In this document: one piece after another, positions 1 through 8,243 of the stretch | Position numbering within the stretch: the stretch's first letter is position 1 | Layout: the number at the start of each line of letters is the position of its first letter | Source: Pelagihabitans pacificus | GTDB taxonomy: Bacteria; Bacteroidota; Bacteroidia; Flavobacteriales; Flavobacteriaceae | Assembly (NCBI RefSeq): GCF_009371985.2 | Contig: NZ_VIKU02000001.1 | Coordinates: 806,001 to 870,000, forward strand | Direction: 5' to 3' | Length of the DNA: 64,000 bases | The notes under the pieces: generated by a model | Databases searched by the model: none | Told to the model about the DNA's origin: nothing | The model's input: the letters and a program-made list of their open reading frames with translations, nothing else | Program-made: the position numbers and the translations under genes

Positions 1-645
1 GATGTTCGCCCGGTACAGATCAACCGTTGAAATCATATCCGGAGTGAATACCGAGAAAAGGCCGAAGAGATGGGTGGGGTTGAAAACGGGTGCATAGTCG
101 TACAACAATAGGTTTTGATCTAAGGAGCCTCCCCGTACGGAAAGACCGTTGCTTACCTCTCCGGCGTTATTCACCCCGGCTACCAAGGTCATACCACGCA
201 GTACGTCGAACTCCCCGACCGCTGCGGGTATTTTTTTCAAGTCTTTTGCATCTAATTGTAACGCACCCATTTGGGGAGTCTCTACCAAATCCAATCTTTT
301 CTTTGCCCGAACGACCACCTCTGACAATTGCTCTTCTGCTTCATCCAGCTGTATTCGCAGAATCGAATTCCTGTAGAGCTCCACCGTTCTTGAATAATCC
401 CTGAATCCAATAAACGATACCCTAATAGTGTATACTTCCCCGGGAAGACTAATGGAGAACCGACCGGACGAGTTGGTAACCCCGCCACAGGCACAGGGTG
501 TGATGGAAATAGAGGCATCATCCAACGGCAGACCCGTTTCGGCTGCCAACACTTCGAACGATAAGGTATATTCCTGGGCCTGTACATAAAACAGTCCGGA
601 CAGAAAACAAAGGACTGTTGTCAATATCAATGTTTTTTTGGTCAT
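1..645 (-). CDS. TonB-dependent receptor, N-terminal part (runs off left edge)
   Basis: Outer-membrane active transporter driven by the TonB/ExbBD system; only the first 215 residues are inside the window. The ATG at 645 begins a clear signal peptide (MTKKTLILTTVLCFLSGLF, then VQAQ), followed by a carboxypeptidase-regulatory-like domain (about residues 25-105; VSFIGFRDY is the usual signature) and the start of the plug domain (LSEVVVRAKK, then VSNGLSVRGGSLDQNLLLYD). The start lies 14 bases after the stop of the DUF4249 gene upstream, so the two are probably co-transcribed. The substrate cannot be read from this part. SusC-type glycan receptors normally sit beside SusD; here the partner is DUF4249, which argues against a classical polysaccharide locus. 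Confidence 0.9.
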   Translation of the reverse strand, partial: MTKKTLILTTVLCFLSGLFYVQAQEYTLSFEVLAAETGLPLDDASISITPCACGGVTNSSGRFSISLPGEVYTIRVSFIGFRDYSRTVELYRNSILRIQLDEAEEQLSEVVVRAKKRLDLVETPQMGALQLDAKDLKKIPAAVGEFDVLRGMTLVAGVNNAGEVSNGLSVRGGSLDQNLLLYDYAPVFNPTHLFGLFSVFTPDMISTVDLYRANI

Positions 646-659
646 GGTTTGAAATGCTT

Positions 660-1805
660 TCATTGCGAAATCCATCCCGGGGGAGGTATCGCGGTTCTAT
701 ATTTTGACTCGTTGCAAGCCGCCGTACCTGTAATCGGCGATGGGACAGGATCCCCGAACTCTTCGTAATTTGTGAGCCCCAAGGATGTGAGGGCCTCCTC
801 TTCGATTCCCTTGCGATTCACAAAAATTGAACTACTTGTGCTCGCCGCGGCCGTAAATCTTCCGAACACAAATTCCTCACTATCCGCGCTGGTCATATTG
901 CCGACCAACGCTGCTGGTGGAGGAGCATTTAATCCACTATTGTTATCTATCAAATCTTTGAGCACTTTATAATATTCATGAGCGGAAGGGGTCAATATTA
1001 ATTGCTCCACCTCTATAACCATATTTTCCTTTGTGTTCAATAACACGTTCCCGATGGAAAACTCGGTCGTAGGTTTACCATCGGAAAATCGATCATCGAA
1101 CAGTGCAACGCCTTCTGGATACACAATTTGCCAACAGTCTTGCTCACAAGCGTAGGTAAAAAAAGGATCCCCCACAATATTAGGACCGTACGCCCTGCAC
1201 TCTCCTTCCCGGTAGTAGCCTTGTATGCAAGTCTCACATAAAACAATCTTTTGAAATGCCTTATAACGCCAATAGTAAAAATTCCTTTCACCCGGCGGAT
1301 CTTCAAAAGAAACCAAAATCTCGTGCCCTGGAACGAATGTGCCATTTGAAGATGGCAAAGGCTCGAGTTCGGCATCATAGCGAACATCAAGATCGGATAT
1401 GGGTAGTGGTTGCAGCACTGTTTCAATCCCAGATTCCAACTTTCTACCATCCGGCATTAGAATATGAAGTTTCCATTGCTGCCCAGGAATAACAATAAAA
1501 TTGGAGGGTGGAAAATAAGTGCCTTCAATTTCGGTCAATTGTACAAAATATCCCGAAACAACATTTTCAAAACTGACATCCGCCCCCTCAACGACATTAA
1601 CAACATATTTTCCAAATTCAAAGGCTGAAATCTCAACCTCGACAAAGGACATGCCGGGGACGGTAGTTGCGAAAGCCTCTACAAATACCAAATCCTCTTT
1701 CAGCTCGAATTCAGGCGTTATCGGGTCGGTGCACGCTACAAATAGCAGTAATGCAAAAATGGCACTTACCGGAGGCGAAAATTTTATCCTGTAATGATTC
1801 CTCAT
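660..1805 (-). CDS. DUF4249 family lipoprotein (second copy)
   Basis: About 381 residues. The open frame extends upstream to a TTG at 1838, but the ATG at 1805 gives a proper lipoprotein signal (hydrophobic stretch ending ALLLFVACTDP) and is preferred. Clear paralogue of the gene just upstream: both begin the mature part with CTDPI-PEFE and share the blocks FVPGHE(I/V)LVSF, NNSGLNAPPPAALVGNM and FVFGRFTAAA. Two Cys pairs (CETCIQG, and CEQDC further on) are conserved between the copies and probably form disulfides. DUF4249 proteins in Bacteroidota are encoded beside TonB-dependent receptors and are presumed to be surface or periplasmic accessory factors; no biochemical role can be read from the sequence. 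Confidence 0.85.
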   Translation of the reverse strand: MRNHYRIKFSPPVSAIFALLLFVACTDPITPEFELKEDLVFVEAFATTVPGMSFVEVEISAFEFGKYVVNVVEGADVSFENVVSGYFVQLTEIEGTYFPPSNFIVIPGQQWKLHILMPDGRKLESGIETVLQPLPISDLDVRYDAELEPLPSSNGTFVPGHEILVSFEDPPGERNFYYWRYKAFQKIVLCETCIQGYYREGECRAYGPNIVGDPFFTYACEQDCWQIVYPEGVALFDDRFSDGKPTTEFSIGNVLLNTKENMVIEVEQLILTPSAHEYYKVLKDLIDNNSGLNAPPPAALVGNMTSADSEEFVFGRFTAAASTSSSIFVNRKGIEEEALTSLGLTNYEEFGDPVPSPITGTAACNESKYRTAIPPPGWISQ

Positions 1806-1851
1806 ATAACTGTTTCTATCATACCGTCTTGCTGCCAAGCTGTCCGAGAAC

Positions 1852-2994
1852 CTACTGATCTATCCACAATTCAGGTCGTATGGCGGTTCTGAACCTTGTT
1901 TCCGAACAGGGGGCCGAGGTGGTCGGCGGCGGTGGCAAGGGCGAATTAAATGTAGGTTCCAAACGAACGGGATCTCTCGTCTCCAAGGGCTGCTCCTCAA
2001 TAAGCGTACGATCGATGAAAAGAGCGGCCGTAGCGGTAGCCGCGGCGGTAAACCTCCCAAAAACAAAGTCTTCGCCGTCCTCGGGATTGAACATGTTGCC
2101 AACCAATGCTGCAGGGGGTGGTGCATTAAGACCGCTACTATTATCAATGATGTCTTTCAATACCTTATAATAGCGATAGGCTTCTGGGGTTAGTGAAAAC
2201 TGTTGCACCTCTACAACCATATCTTCCTTTGTATAGAGAAGTAGATTTCCTATGGATAAGTTGGAAACATTTTTGCCATTGGCAAATTCATCTTGAAAAA
2301 TAGCAATGCTTTCCGGAAAACGAATACGCCAACATTCACTTTCACAGGTATAGTCAAAATAAGGAAATCCGGCAAATCCCGGTCCCAAACGTTGGCATTC
2401 CCCTTCCCGAAAGACCCCCTCGAAACACTTCTCGCAAAAATCCAGATTTTCGTATGTTCTATAAGTCCAATAATAATAATTATCGCGATCTGGAGGGTCG
2501 TCAAAGGAAACCAACACTTCATGGCCCGGCACAAATTTCCCCCCGAACAGTTCCCTGAACTCCAATTCGGGATCATATCGGACCTCTATATTGGATACCG
2601 GTACCGATTCCAATACGGTTTCCGGGAACGACTCATAACGTACCCCATTGGGCAGTACAATCTTCAGTTTCCACTCTTCCCCAGGAACTACCCTAAAATC
2701 AGGTGGTGCGACATAGGTCCCATCGATCTCGGTCAATATAATCGATTCCCCGTCATTTACCTTTTCAAAACTAACCGTAGCACCTTCCAAGAAATTAACC
2801 ACATATACCCCAAATTCAATGGCCGATGTATTGATCGTAACAAAGGAGGCACCGGGGGCAGTGGATGCAAAGCCCTCTACAAATACCAGACCCTCACGAA
2901 ATTCGAATTCAGGCTCTATGGGATCTGTACATCCCAAAAGGAATCCTACGACAGTATATCGTAAAATTTTGAGTAGTCTCTTTTTTCCCATCAT
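1852..2994 (-). CDS. DUF4249 family lipoprotein (first copy)
   Basis: About 380 residues, first gene of a three-gene unit (DUF4249, DUF4249, TonB-dependent receptor). The start is one of two adjacent ATG codons (2994 or 2991); the longer frame begins at a TTG. The signal peptide ends in VVGFLLGCTDP with the lipobox Cys near residue 22. The same Cys pairs as in the paralogue are present (CEKCFEG, CESEC), as is the run SGLNAPPPAALVGNM. The stop precedes the next ATG by 46 bases. The pair looks like a tandem duplication that has since diverged. Function unknown beyond the association with TonB-dependent uptake. Confidence 0.85.
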   Translation of the reverse strand: MMGKKRLLKILRYTVVGFLLGCTDPIEPEFEFREGLVFVEGFASTAPGASFVTINTSAIEFGVYVVNFLEGATVSFEKVNDGESIILTEIDGTYVAPPDFRVVPGEEWKLKIVLPNGVRYESFPETVLESVPVSNIEVRYDPELEFRELFGGKFVPGHEVLVSFDDPPDRDNYYYWTYRTYENLDFCEKCFEGVFREGECQRLGPGFAGFPYFDYTCESECWRIRFPESIAIFQDEFANGKNVSNLSIGNLLLYTKEDMVVEVQQFSLTPEAYRYYKVLKDIIDNSSGLNAPPPAALVGNMFNPEDGEDFVFGRFTAAATATAALFIDRTLIEEQPLETRDPVRLEPTFNSPLPPPPTTSAPCSETRFRTAIRPELWIDQ

Positions 2995-3056
2995 CAAAGA
3001 TTACTCCTTAAAGATAGGCGAAGTGAGGTGATTTTATTAATTGATTTTAAACATTT

Positions 3057-3101
3057 TCCAAAAAAAAAAAAAGACCCTTTTTGGCATTGCAAAAGGGTCT
3101 T
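3057..3101 (-). terminator. Rho-independent terminator after the lipocalin-like gene
   Basis: Stem AAGACCCTTTT / AAAAGGGTCTT (3071-3081 with 3091-3101), followed on the minus strand by a run of more than ten T (the A-run at 3057-3070). It lies 20 bases after the stop of the 3123-3629 gene. Confidence 0.85.
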
Positions 3102-3122
3102 ACATCCAATAATTGGAATTAT

Positions 3123-3629
3123 TTATCTTCTCTTGAATATCAATTCTCCGCTAGCGTTAAAATTGGCTACATCCAAATCGCTGGCATCTATAGCCATCGT
3201 ATCCCCGTTGATGGTGACGTTCGTGGTAATCGTCATACCCTGGTCATCAACAATCGCCAATTCAGTACCATCAAAGGTATAGGTGCTGGTGTCGGTGTCT
3301 TTCTCGGTCGGACAAGGAATATCGATACCGGTACCTTGCGAGTTCACTCCAATTTCCAGGTAATTAACCGAATTCTCAGCGATGACCGTCAAATCCTGAT
3401 TGAAAGTGAATGTGATGATAAAACAGTCCTTTGCAGTTAAAAAGTTAAGGGCATCCCTGCCATTTTTTGCATCGTCGCTGGCCGTTTGATCATCGATCTG
3501 TAATTCGACGGCATCCCAAACACCTACAATTGAATTTTGGTCCGGTTCCTCGGTTTGCCCTCCATCATCGGAAGAACAGGAGAATAACAGCGTGGTAGCT
3601 ATAACAAATAGTAAAATATTATATTTCAT
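3123..3629 (-). CDS. Small lipocalin-like lipoprotein
   Basis: About 168 residues. The ATG at 3629 gives MKYNILLFVIATTLLFSCSSDDGG, a lipoprotein signal with Cys followed by SSDD; the 21 residues upstream in the same frame lack any signal character. The mature part has the pattern of Bacteroidota lipocalin-like lipoproteins: IVGVWDAVELQ near the start, then FTFNQDLTVIAE, YTFDGTELAIVDDQG and a final LIFKRR strand. The usual fold is a small beta barrel; ligand and role are unknown. Its neighbour at 3747-4205 is a paralogue. Confidence 0.75.
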   Translation of the reverse strand: MKYNILLFVIATTLLFSCSSDDGGQTEEPDQNSIVGVWDAVELQIDDQTASDDAKNGRDALNFLTAKDCFIITFTFNQDLTVIAENSVNYLEIGVNSQGTGIDIPCPTEKDTDTSTYTFDGTELAIVDDQGMTITTNVTINGDTMAIDASDLDVANFNASGELIFKRR

Positions 3630-3746
3630 GGGACTCGATATTTTGTAGTTTACTCTAATGAACGTCAAAATCAGGTTAATATTACAATTCAATCCATTCC
3701 CATAACGCCTTCACCTTTTTCAAAAAGTCAAACGGTACCCTATCAG

Positions 3747-4205
3747 TTACTGTCGTTCGTATATAATGGTCAAACTTCCAAAATCTTGATCTTGACCTCT
3801 CAATATCATTTCCGTATTACCAATCTGTACCTGGGATTCTATGGTCTGGTCCCCTGTTACGGTAGTCAGAGCTGCATTGGAGAGCGTATAAGTACCTGAA
3901 ACCGTCGGGGCTACTTCACAATCTCCCAAGAAAGTTCCATCGCCGACAGGTTCCAATGTTATATCGGAAGTGAAGGAAGTGAACGTTCCGTCTTCATTAA
4001 AGGTGAGTGTAGAGGTATAGCAATCCAGTTCTTGAATGATGTCATTGGAACTCTGCCCATCACCGTTTAGATCAAAGGAAAGCGAAGTGGTGAACGAGGT
4101 GGCGTCCCATTCCCCAACGATTGAGGGAGTTCCGGTTTCATCTTCATCCGATGAACAGGAGACCAAAAGCGACACACTTAGCAAAAGCGTAAAAAGATAT
4201 TTCAT
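3747..4205 (-). CDS. Small lipocalin-like lipoprotein (paralogue)
   Basis: 152 residues starting at the ATG at 4205. Signal and lipobox: MKYLFTLLLSVSLLVSCSSD. The mature domain repeats the family pattern: IVGEWDATSF, LTFNEDGTFTSFTSD, SGTYTLSNAALTTVTGDQ and a closing LTIIYERQ strand. Shares signal-peptide start, Cys-Ser-Ser-Asp anchor and strand order with the 3123-3629 product, so the pair most likely arose by duplication. Probably exported and anchored in the outer membrane. Function not known. Confidence 0.75.
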   Translation of the reverse strand: MKYLFTLLLSVSLLVSCSSDEDETGTPSIVGEWDATSFTTSLSFDLNGDGQSSNDIIQELDCYTSTLTFNEDGTFTSFTSDITLEPVGDGTFLGDCEVAPTVSGTYTLSNAALTTVTGDQTIESQVQIGNTEMILRGQDQDFGSLTIIYERQ

Positions 4206-4292
4206 AGCATATCATTGTATCAGTTAAAGATAAAAAATAAACTGAAAGGCGGGTAGCTATCTACTTTTGGCCCTTGCTATTGCTCGAAGAGA

Positions 4293-6926
4293 TTATAAAA
4301 TAAAGCGATAGGTGGCTTTTATCAAAAACGTATTGTCCAGTTTCCGATTTAAAATCTGACCGTCCAGATTACTTCCCAAAGAGTCCATCGGATCGCCAAA
4401 ACCACTCAACCCTTGCGACCATACCAAGAACACTTCCGACCCCGGGATGTATTCCCAACGTAAAACCAAGTTCGAACGGAACTGCACGAAAGCGAAATCC
4501 GGATCCCCGAATTCGTAGTCGGTGGCACCATCAAAATCCTCGTCTATCAGAAAGGAATCGGTGGCATTATTTCGTGTGATTTGACTACTGTCATATAGCG
4601 TAATCCTTTCCCCTAAGTCTTCTGCAAGGGCGTTGTTCACATAATTAAAATCGGTATACGTACCTCTTGAAATAAATGGTTCCCCATAAAATTGTATCGA
4701 TAAATTTGGATTGAGGCTGTAGTTAAAACGTATGGCGGTGCTGAAAGTGCGCTGATCGATATTGGCGGTGATGTATCGCGGGGTACCGTTGAACGAGGTC
4801 TCGGTAACATATTGAGTCTTATTGGGATTTTCCTCGTATTCAGAGGAAACCGACAAACTGAAGGCATCAAATGGTTGATAGCGAAAGCGGAATACGTAGC
4901 GAAGCAAGGAGAAATTATCCTGCTTTGCCTGACTATTTATATACCCTAAGGTAACGTTGAACTTCTTTCGTCGATCACTTCCGACAAATAGGTAGGCAAA
5001 ATTTTCTTCGGACCAACGCCATCGAGGTCCGCCACGAAGGACCGTGTTCGAGAAAATCCTCGGTTTATGGGCAGCACCTAGCTCGGTAAACCAATTGTTT
5101 TTATAATTGATAAAACCTTCCAATTCATATTGTATCCTATTGTAATTACCCTCAAAGTCATAGGTCGTAAATTGTTCGATTCCGATTTGCGCCCTTCGGT
5201 AGAGGTTGGTAGGTGTTAAGAACAAACGATTCAATTCGGCATACTGTCTAATCTCGTCGGCCTGCCTCAAAAACCCGACATCGTTGAGTTCCAGTTCGGG
5301 TGATTTCCAGTTCAATCCACCGGAATAGCGCCAATTGCCCCCGCCGGCCTTGCCGGCTTCGAGCCTACCTCCGGTACCGGTCAAAGAGGTACGTTCAGTA
5401 TCTACCTCGACATGGTCCGCATCGACCCGTTGAAACAAATGGGTGAGTTCTTGTTGGGTAGCTGTAATCGCCTCTTTGCTTCCGGTGACATGACTGGTAA
5501 CCAGATTGCCCTCCACGTAATAATTACGATTTTTCCAATTGTGTTTGAAATCAAATCCCGCGGTGTATGCCGATTTTCTTAGAAAATCGATATTGGGCTC
5601 CAATTTGCGGTTGGTAGCGGTGAAGATCCCCCCCACGTACGAATTGCGCTCATTGAAGTCTTTTTGAACCCTTCCTACCAAATAGTTGGTCAGCGGCTCC
5701 ACCAATTCTTTTCTACGCTCCCCTTCATTGTCGATTTCGGCAAACATATCCCCCGTAACACTTTCCAAGAGCCCCAAAGACCATCCTTTTCTGGTCTTTC
5801 CCGAAAACTTGGCCGCCCCTAGGATAGTGGTATTGGTAGGCACGTCAACAAACTCGCCATCGACCGAATTAACCGCCCCTTGCGGATTACGGCCAATACG
5901 ACGACTGTAGAACACGTTGTCGTTTCTACCGGCAAACCGGTAATCGAAAATATTCTTGTTTTCGATAAAGAAGGGGCGTCGTTCTTCGAAGAAAATCTGG
6001 AAACCATCCAGGGCTATTGCTCCCGGATCGGCATCGACCTGACCAAAATCCGGATTTACGGTAAGATCTAAGGTGAGATCATTAGTAATCCCTATTTTGG
6101 CGTCCAGACCGCCATTGAAGATAAAATCGCTTCCATCCCGAAAAGGATTGCCTTGCTCTTTCTCGTAGGTGTCCAACTGGTTCACGAAGAAAGGCTGTAT
6201 TTCCAATTGTTTTTGTGGCTGAATATTCATCAACCCGCGTAAAATTCCAAATTCACTTACCCATCCCGGGGTATCCTGCGGAACGTGTTGCCAAAGCGAA
6301 CGCTCTTCTTCCCTGAAAACCCTACGATTCATCTGCAGGCCCCAGATCTGTTCCTCCTGTTTTCCAAACTTCAACTGACTGAAAGGTATTTTCATTTCGG
6401 CGGTCCAACCATCATCATCTATATTGGAAGCGGTGTACCATATCGGATTCCAACTGGGGTCCCAATTATCACCATTCTGGGAAACGAACTCATCCCCTTT
6501 GACACCCGCGGCCGAAACATTAAAAGAAAAAGCGGTACGTTTGTCGTTGTAGCTGTCGATATTGATCTCGATCCAATCCCCTGCAAAATTATCCCGGCGA
6601 GACAATCTTCTTTCAATTTTATCCGGGATGGAATCATAACACCGAACACCCACGTACAAATTCTTGGCATCATAGACAATCTTGAAAGTTGTTTGTTGAC
6701 TTGGTGGTTTTCCGTTGTCCGGATCAAATACAGTGAAATCCCCTGCCCATTCGGCCACCTTCCACCCGTCATCGTTTAAGACACCATCGATTTCTATACC
6801 GGCGGTATCGGGGAGCTCTTGGGTTATATAAATACGCCTCGCAACAGCGGCTGAAGGGTTATCCTGGGACCAAACCGAATCATGAAGGAAAAAGAGAATG
6901 GCAACTAGGAAATATATCTTTCCCAT
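4293..6926 (-). CDS. DUF5916 outer-membrane protein with N-terminal CBM9-like domain
   Basis: About 877 residues. The ATG at 6926 (the longer frame starts at a TTG two codons earlier) begins a signal peptide ending SVWSQ. Residues about 40-200 look like the family-9 carbohydrate-binding-like domain (GIEIDGVLNDDGWKVAEW, NLYVGVRCYDS, GWTAEMKIPFSQL). The rest matches the DUF5916 barrel, with signature DFGQVDADPGAIALDGFQIF and FFEERRPFFIENKNIFDY, and many alternating beta strands to a C-terminal aromatic (TYRFIL) suited to BAM insertion. Monocistronic as far as can be seen. The family is common in Bacteroidota; substrate unknown. Confidence 0.85.
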   Translation of the reverse strand: MGKIYFLVAILFFLHDSVWSQDNPSAAVARRIYITQELPDTAGIEIDGVLNDDGWKVAEWAGDFTVFDPDNGKPPSQQTTFKIVYDAKNLYVGVRCYDSIPDKIERRLSRRDNFAGDWIEINIDSYNDKRTAFSFNVSAAGVKGDEFVSQNGDNWDPSWNPIWYTASNIDDDGWTAEMKIPFSQLKFGKQEEQIWGLQMNRRVFREEERSLWQHVPQDTPGWVSEFGILRGLMNIQPQKQLEIQPFFVNQLDTYEKEQGNPFRDGSDFIFNGGLDAKIGITNDLTLDLTVNPDFGQVDADPGAIALDGFQIFFEERRPFFIENKNIFDYRFAGRNDNVFYSRRIGRNPQGAVNSVDGEFVDVPTNTTILGAAKFSGKTRKGWSLGLLESVTGDMFAEIDNEGERRKELVEPLTNYLVGRVQKDFNERNSYVGGIFTATNRKLEPNIDFLRKSAYTAGFDFKHNWKNRNYYVEGNLVTSHVTGSKEAITATQQELTHLFQRVDADHVEVDTERTSLTGTGGRLEAGKAGGGNWRYSGGLNWKSPELELNDVGFLRQADEIRQYAELNRLFLTPTNLYRRAQIGIEQFTTYDFEGNYNRIQYELEGFINYKNNWFTELGAAHKPRIFSNTVLRGGPRWRWSEENFAYLFVGSDRRKKFNVTLGYINSQAKQDNFSLLRYVFRFRYQPFDAFSLSVSSEYEENPNKTQYVTETSFNGTPRYITANIDQRTFSTAIRFNYSLNPNLSIQFYGEPFISRGTYTDFNYVNNALAEDLGERITLYDSSQITRNNATDSFLIDEDFDGATDYEFGDPDFAFVQFRSNLVLRWEYIPGSEVFLVWSQGLSGFGDPMDSLGSNLDGQILNRKLDNTFLIKATYRFIL

Positions 6927-7104
6927 GAACAAGGAGTGGTTTGTGGTTTGGATTAAAGACGCGAAGATAGATGGATTGTTACAGTGATGTGCCGTTCAAT
7001 GTTTTTTTAACAGCGTTTAGAAATGGAATCGCTCCCGAAAAGTGAAGACTTAAAATTGGGACCCACCGACCTTAAAAAATCTTGAAAATAATCAGAAACA
7101 AGCA

Positions 7105-7135
7105 TTTGCATTTCAACTTATAAGTTGTACATTTG
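7105..7135 (+). promoter_or_regulatory. Bacteroidota-type promoter for rplM-rpsI
   Basis: TTTG at 7105-7108 and TACATTTG at 7128-7135, separated by 19 bases, a full match to the TTTG-N19-TAnnTTTG consensus of the phylum's housekeeping sigma factor. The predicted transcript starts near 7141, about 40 bases before the L13 start codon. Confidence 0.8.
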
Positions 7136-7182
7136 CAGCCCTCTTATGGGGATTGAAATGTTTAATCATTAAAATAAAAGTA

Positions 7183-7638
7183 GTGGATACATTAAGCTAC
7201 AAAACTATTTCGGCCAATCGCAAAACCGTTGACAAACAATGGTTATTAGTAGATGCTGAAGGAGAAACATTGGGGCGCCTCGCCTCCAAAGTCGCCAAAT
7301 TGTTACGAGGGAAACACAAGCCTGACTTTACTCCACATGTAGATTGTGGGGACAACGTAATCGTTATCAATGCCGAAAAAATTCACCTAAGCGGCAACAA
7401 GTGGGACGACAAAACCTATTTGCGCTATACGGGTTACCCAGGTGGTCAACGATCCGCTACCGCAAGAGAGGTTTTGGCGAAAAAGCCTGCAAGCGTGGTA
7501 GAGCGTGCGATAAAAGGAATGCTTCCAAAAAACAAATTGGGTGCCGAATTGTTCAGGAACCTCAAGGTATATGTGGGTGCAGAGCATCACCAAGAAGCAC
7601 AGAAACCAACCGTATTCAATTTAAAAGAATTTAAGTAA
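7183..7638 (+). CDS. rplM: 50S ribosomal protein L13
   Basis: Early-assembling large-subunit protein. The reading frame opens at a TTG at 7153, but the family N-terminus ([20 protein letters not shown]) begins at a GTG at 7183, giving 151 residues, the normal length in Flavobacteriia. Core signatures are present: [46 protein letters not shown] and the MLPKNKLG loop. The stop overlaps the rpsI start (TAATG at 7636-7640), the usual L13-S9 coupling. A GTG start is unusual for a highly expressed gene and could be a mild brake on translation. Confidence 0.97.
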   Translation: MDTLSYKTISANRKTVDKQWLLVDAEGETLGRLASKVAKLLRGKHKPDFTPHVDCGDNVIVINAEKIHLSGNKWDDKTYLRYTGYPGGQRSATAREVLAKKPASVVERAIKGMLPKNKLGAELFRNLKVYVGAEHHQEAQKPTVFNLKEFK

Positions 7639-8024
7639 TGGAAGTAATTCACAAAATTGGCAGAAGAAAAACAGCTGTAGCCAGGGTGTATGTATCCCAG
7701 GGAAAAGGTACCATTACCGTCAATAACCGAGAGCTTAACGATTATTTTCCTACCGCTACCCTTCAGTACAAGGTGAAACAGCCCTTTGCGTTGACAAACA
7801 ACGAGGACAATTACGATGTAAAGGTAAACGTATATGGTGGTGGTATTACCGGACAGGCGGAAGCCATTAGATTGGCTCTTTCCAGGGCCATGTGCGAGGT
7901 AGATGCGGAAAACCGTGCTGCTTTAAAACCGGAAGGATTACTTACCAGGGATCCGAGAATGGTAGAGCGTAAGAAGTTTGGTCAGAAAAAAGCGCGTAAG
8001 AAGTTCCAGTTCTCCAAACGTTAG
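7638..8024 (+). CDS. rpsI: 30S ribosomal protein S9
   Basis: 128 residues, complete. Hallmarks are the N-terminal IGRRKTAVARVYVSQGKGTITVN, the GGGITGQAEAIRLALSRAM block, LLTRDPRMVERKKFGQKKARKK and the C-terminal FQFSKR tail, whose final Lys-Arg contacts the P-site tRNA. It overlaps the rplM stop by one base, so the two subunits' proteins are made from one message. A strong hairpin follows the stop. Confidence 0.98.
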   Translation: MEVIHKIGRRKTAVARVYVSQGKGTITVNNRELNDYFPTATLQYKVKQPFALTNNEDNYDVKVNVYGGGITGQAEAIRLALSRAMCEVDAENRAALKPEGLLTRDPRMVERKKFGQKKARKKFQFSKR

Positions 8025-8036
8025 GAAAGAGTTTTC

Positions 8037-8068
8037 AGGTGCTTCGTACGAAGCACCTTATTTTATAT
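8037..8068 (+). terminator. Terminator after rpsI
   Basis: Perfect 22-base palindrome (8037-8058, arms AGGTGCTTCGT / ACGAAGCACCT) followed by TATTTTATATT. It begins 12 bases after the rpsI stop and separates the L13-S9 unit from rpsB. Confidence 0.75.
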
Positions 8069-8243
8069 TCATAACCAAGTTCATTGAAAGTTTCCGCTAC
8101 TTGGCGGAGACACTTAAAAATCCTTATTCGCGGAAGCAGTAAGGTAAGTTAGTTTAGCATCTAAATGGTAGAGGCTTCTCGAACCCAAATTCGGGATACC
8201 ACTTTATCATTGCTATTTCAAAAGAACGTAAACTAAATTAAAA
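8069..8243 (+). promoter_or_regulatory. Structured leader upstream of rpsB
   Basis: 175 bases without a gene. A hairpin with an 8-base stem lies at 8090-8111 (GTTTCCGC / GCGGAGAC), followed by a looser inverted repeat CCTTA...TAAGG near 8123-8145 and a region with short complementary arms around 8180-8197. No full promoter is visible; TATCATTG at 8205-8212 is a partial -7 match without a -33 partner. Ribosomal protein leaders in bacteria often hold autoregulatory structures, so this may be an S2-responsive leader; that is inference. Confidence 0.4.

Noticed and set aside
2293-2964. 223-residue frame on the plus strand inside a DUF4249 gene
   Set aside because: Antisense shadow; the minus-strand protein has a lipobox and a paralogue.
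1-2994. Polysaccharide utilisation locus
   Set aside because: The receptor is paired with DUF4249 instead of SusD and no glycosidase is adjacent.
8170-8200. tRNA-like T-arm look (TCGAACCC ... TTCGGGA) before rpsB
   Set aside because: No acceptor stem, D arm or anticodon arm can be built around it.
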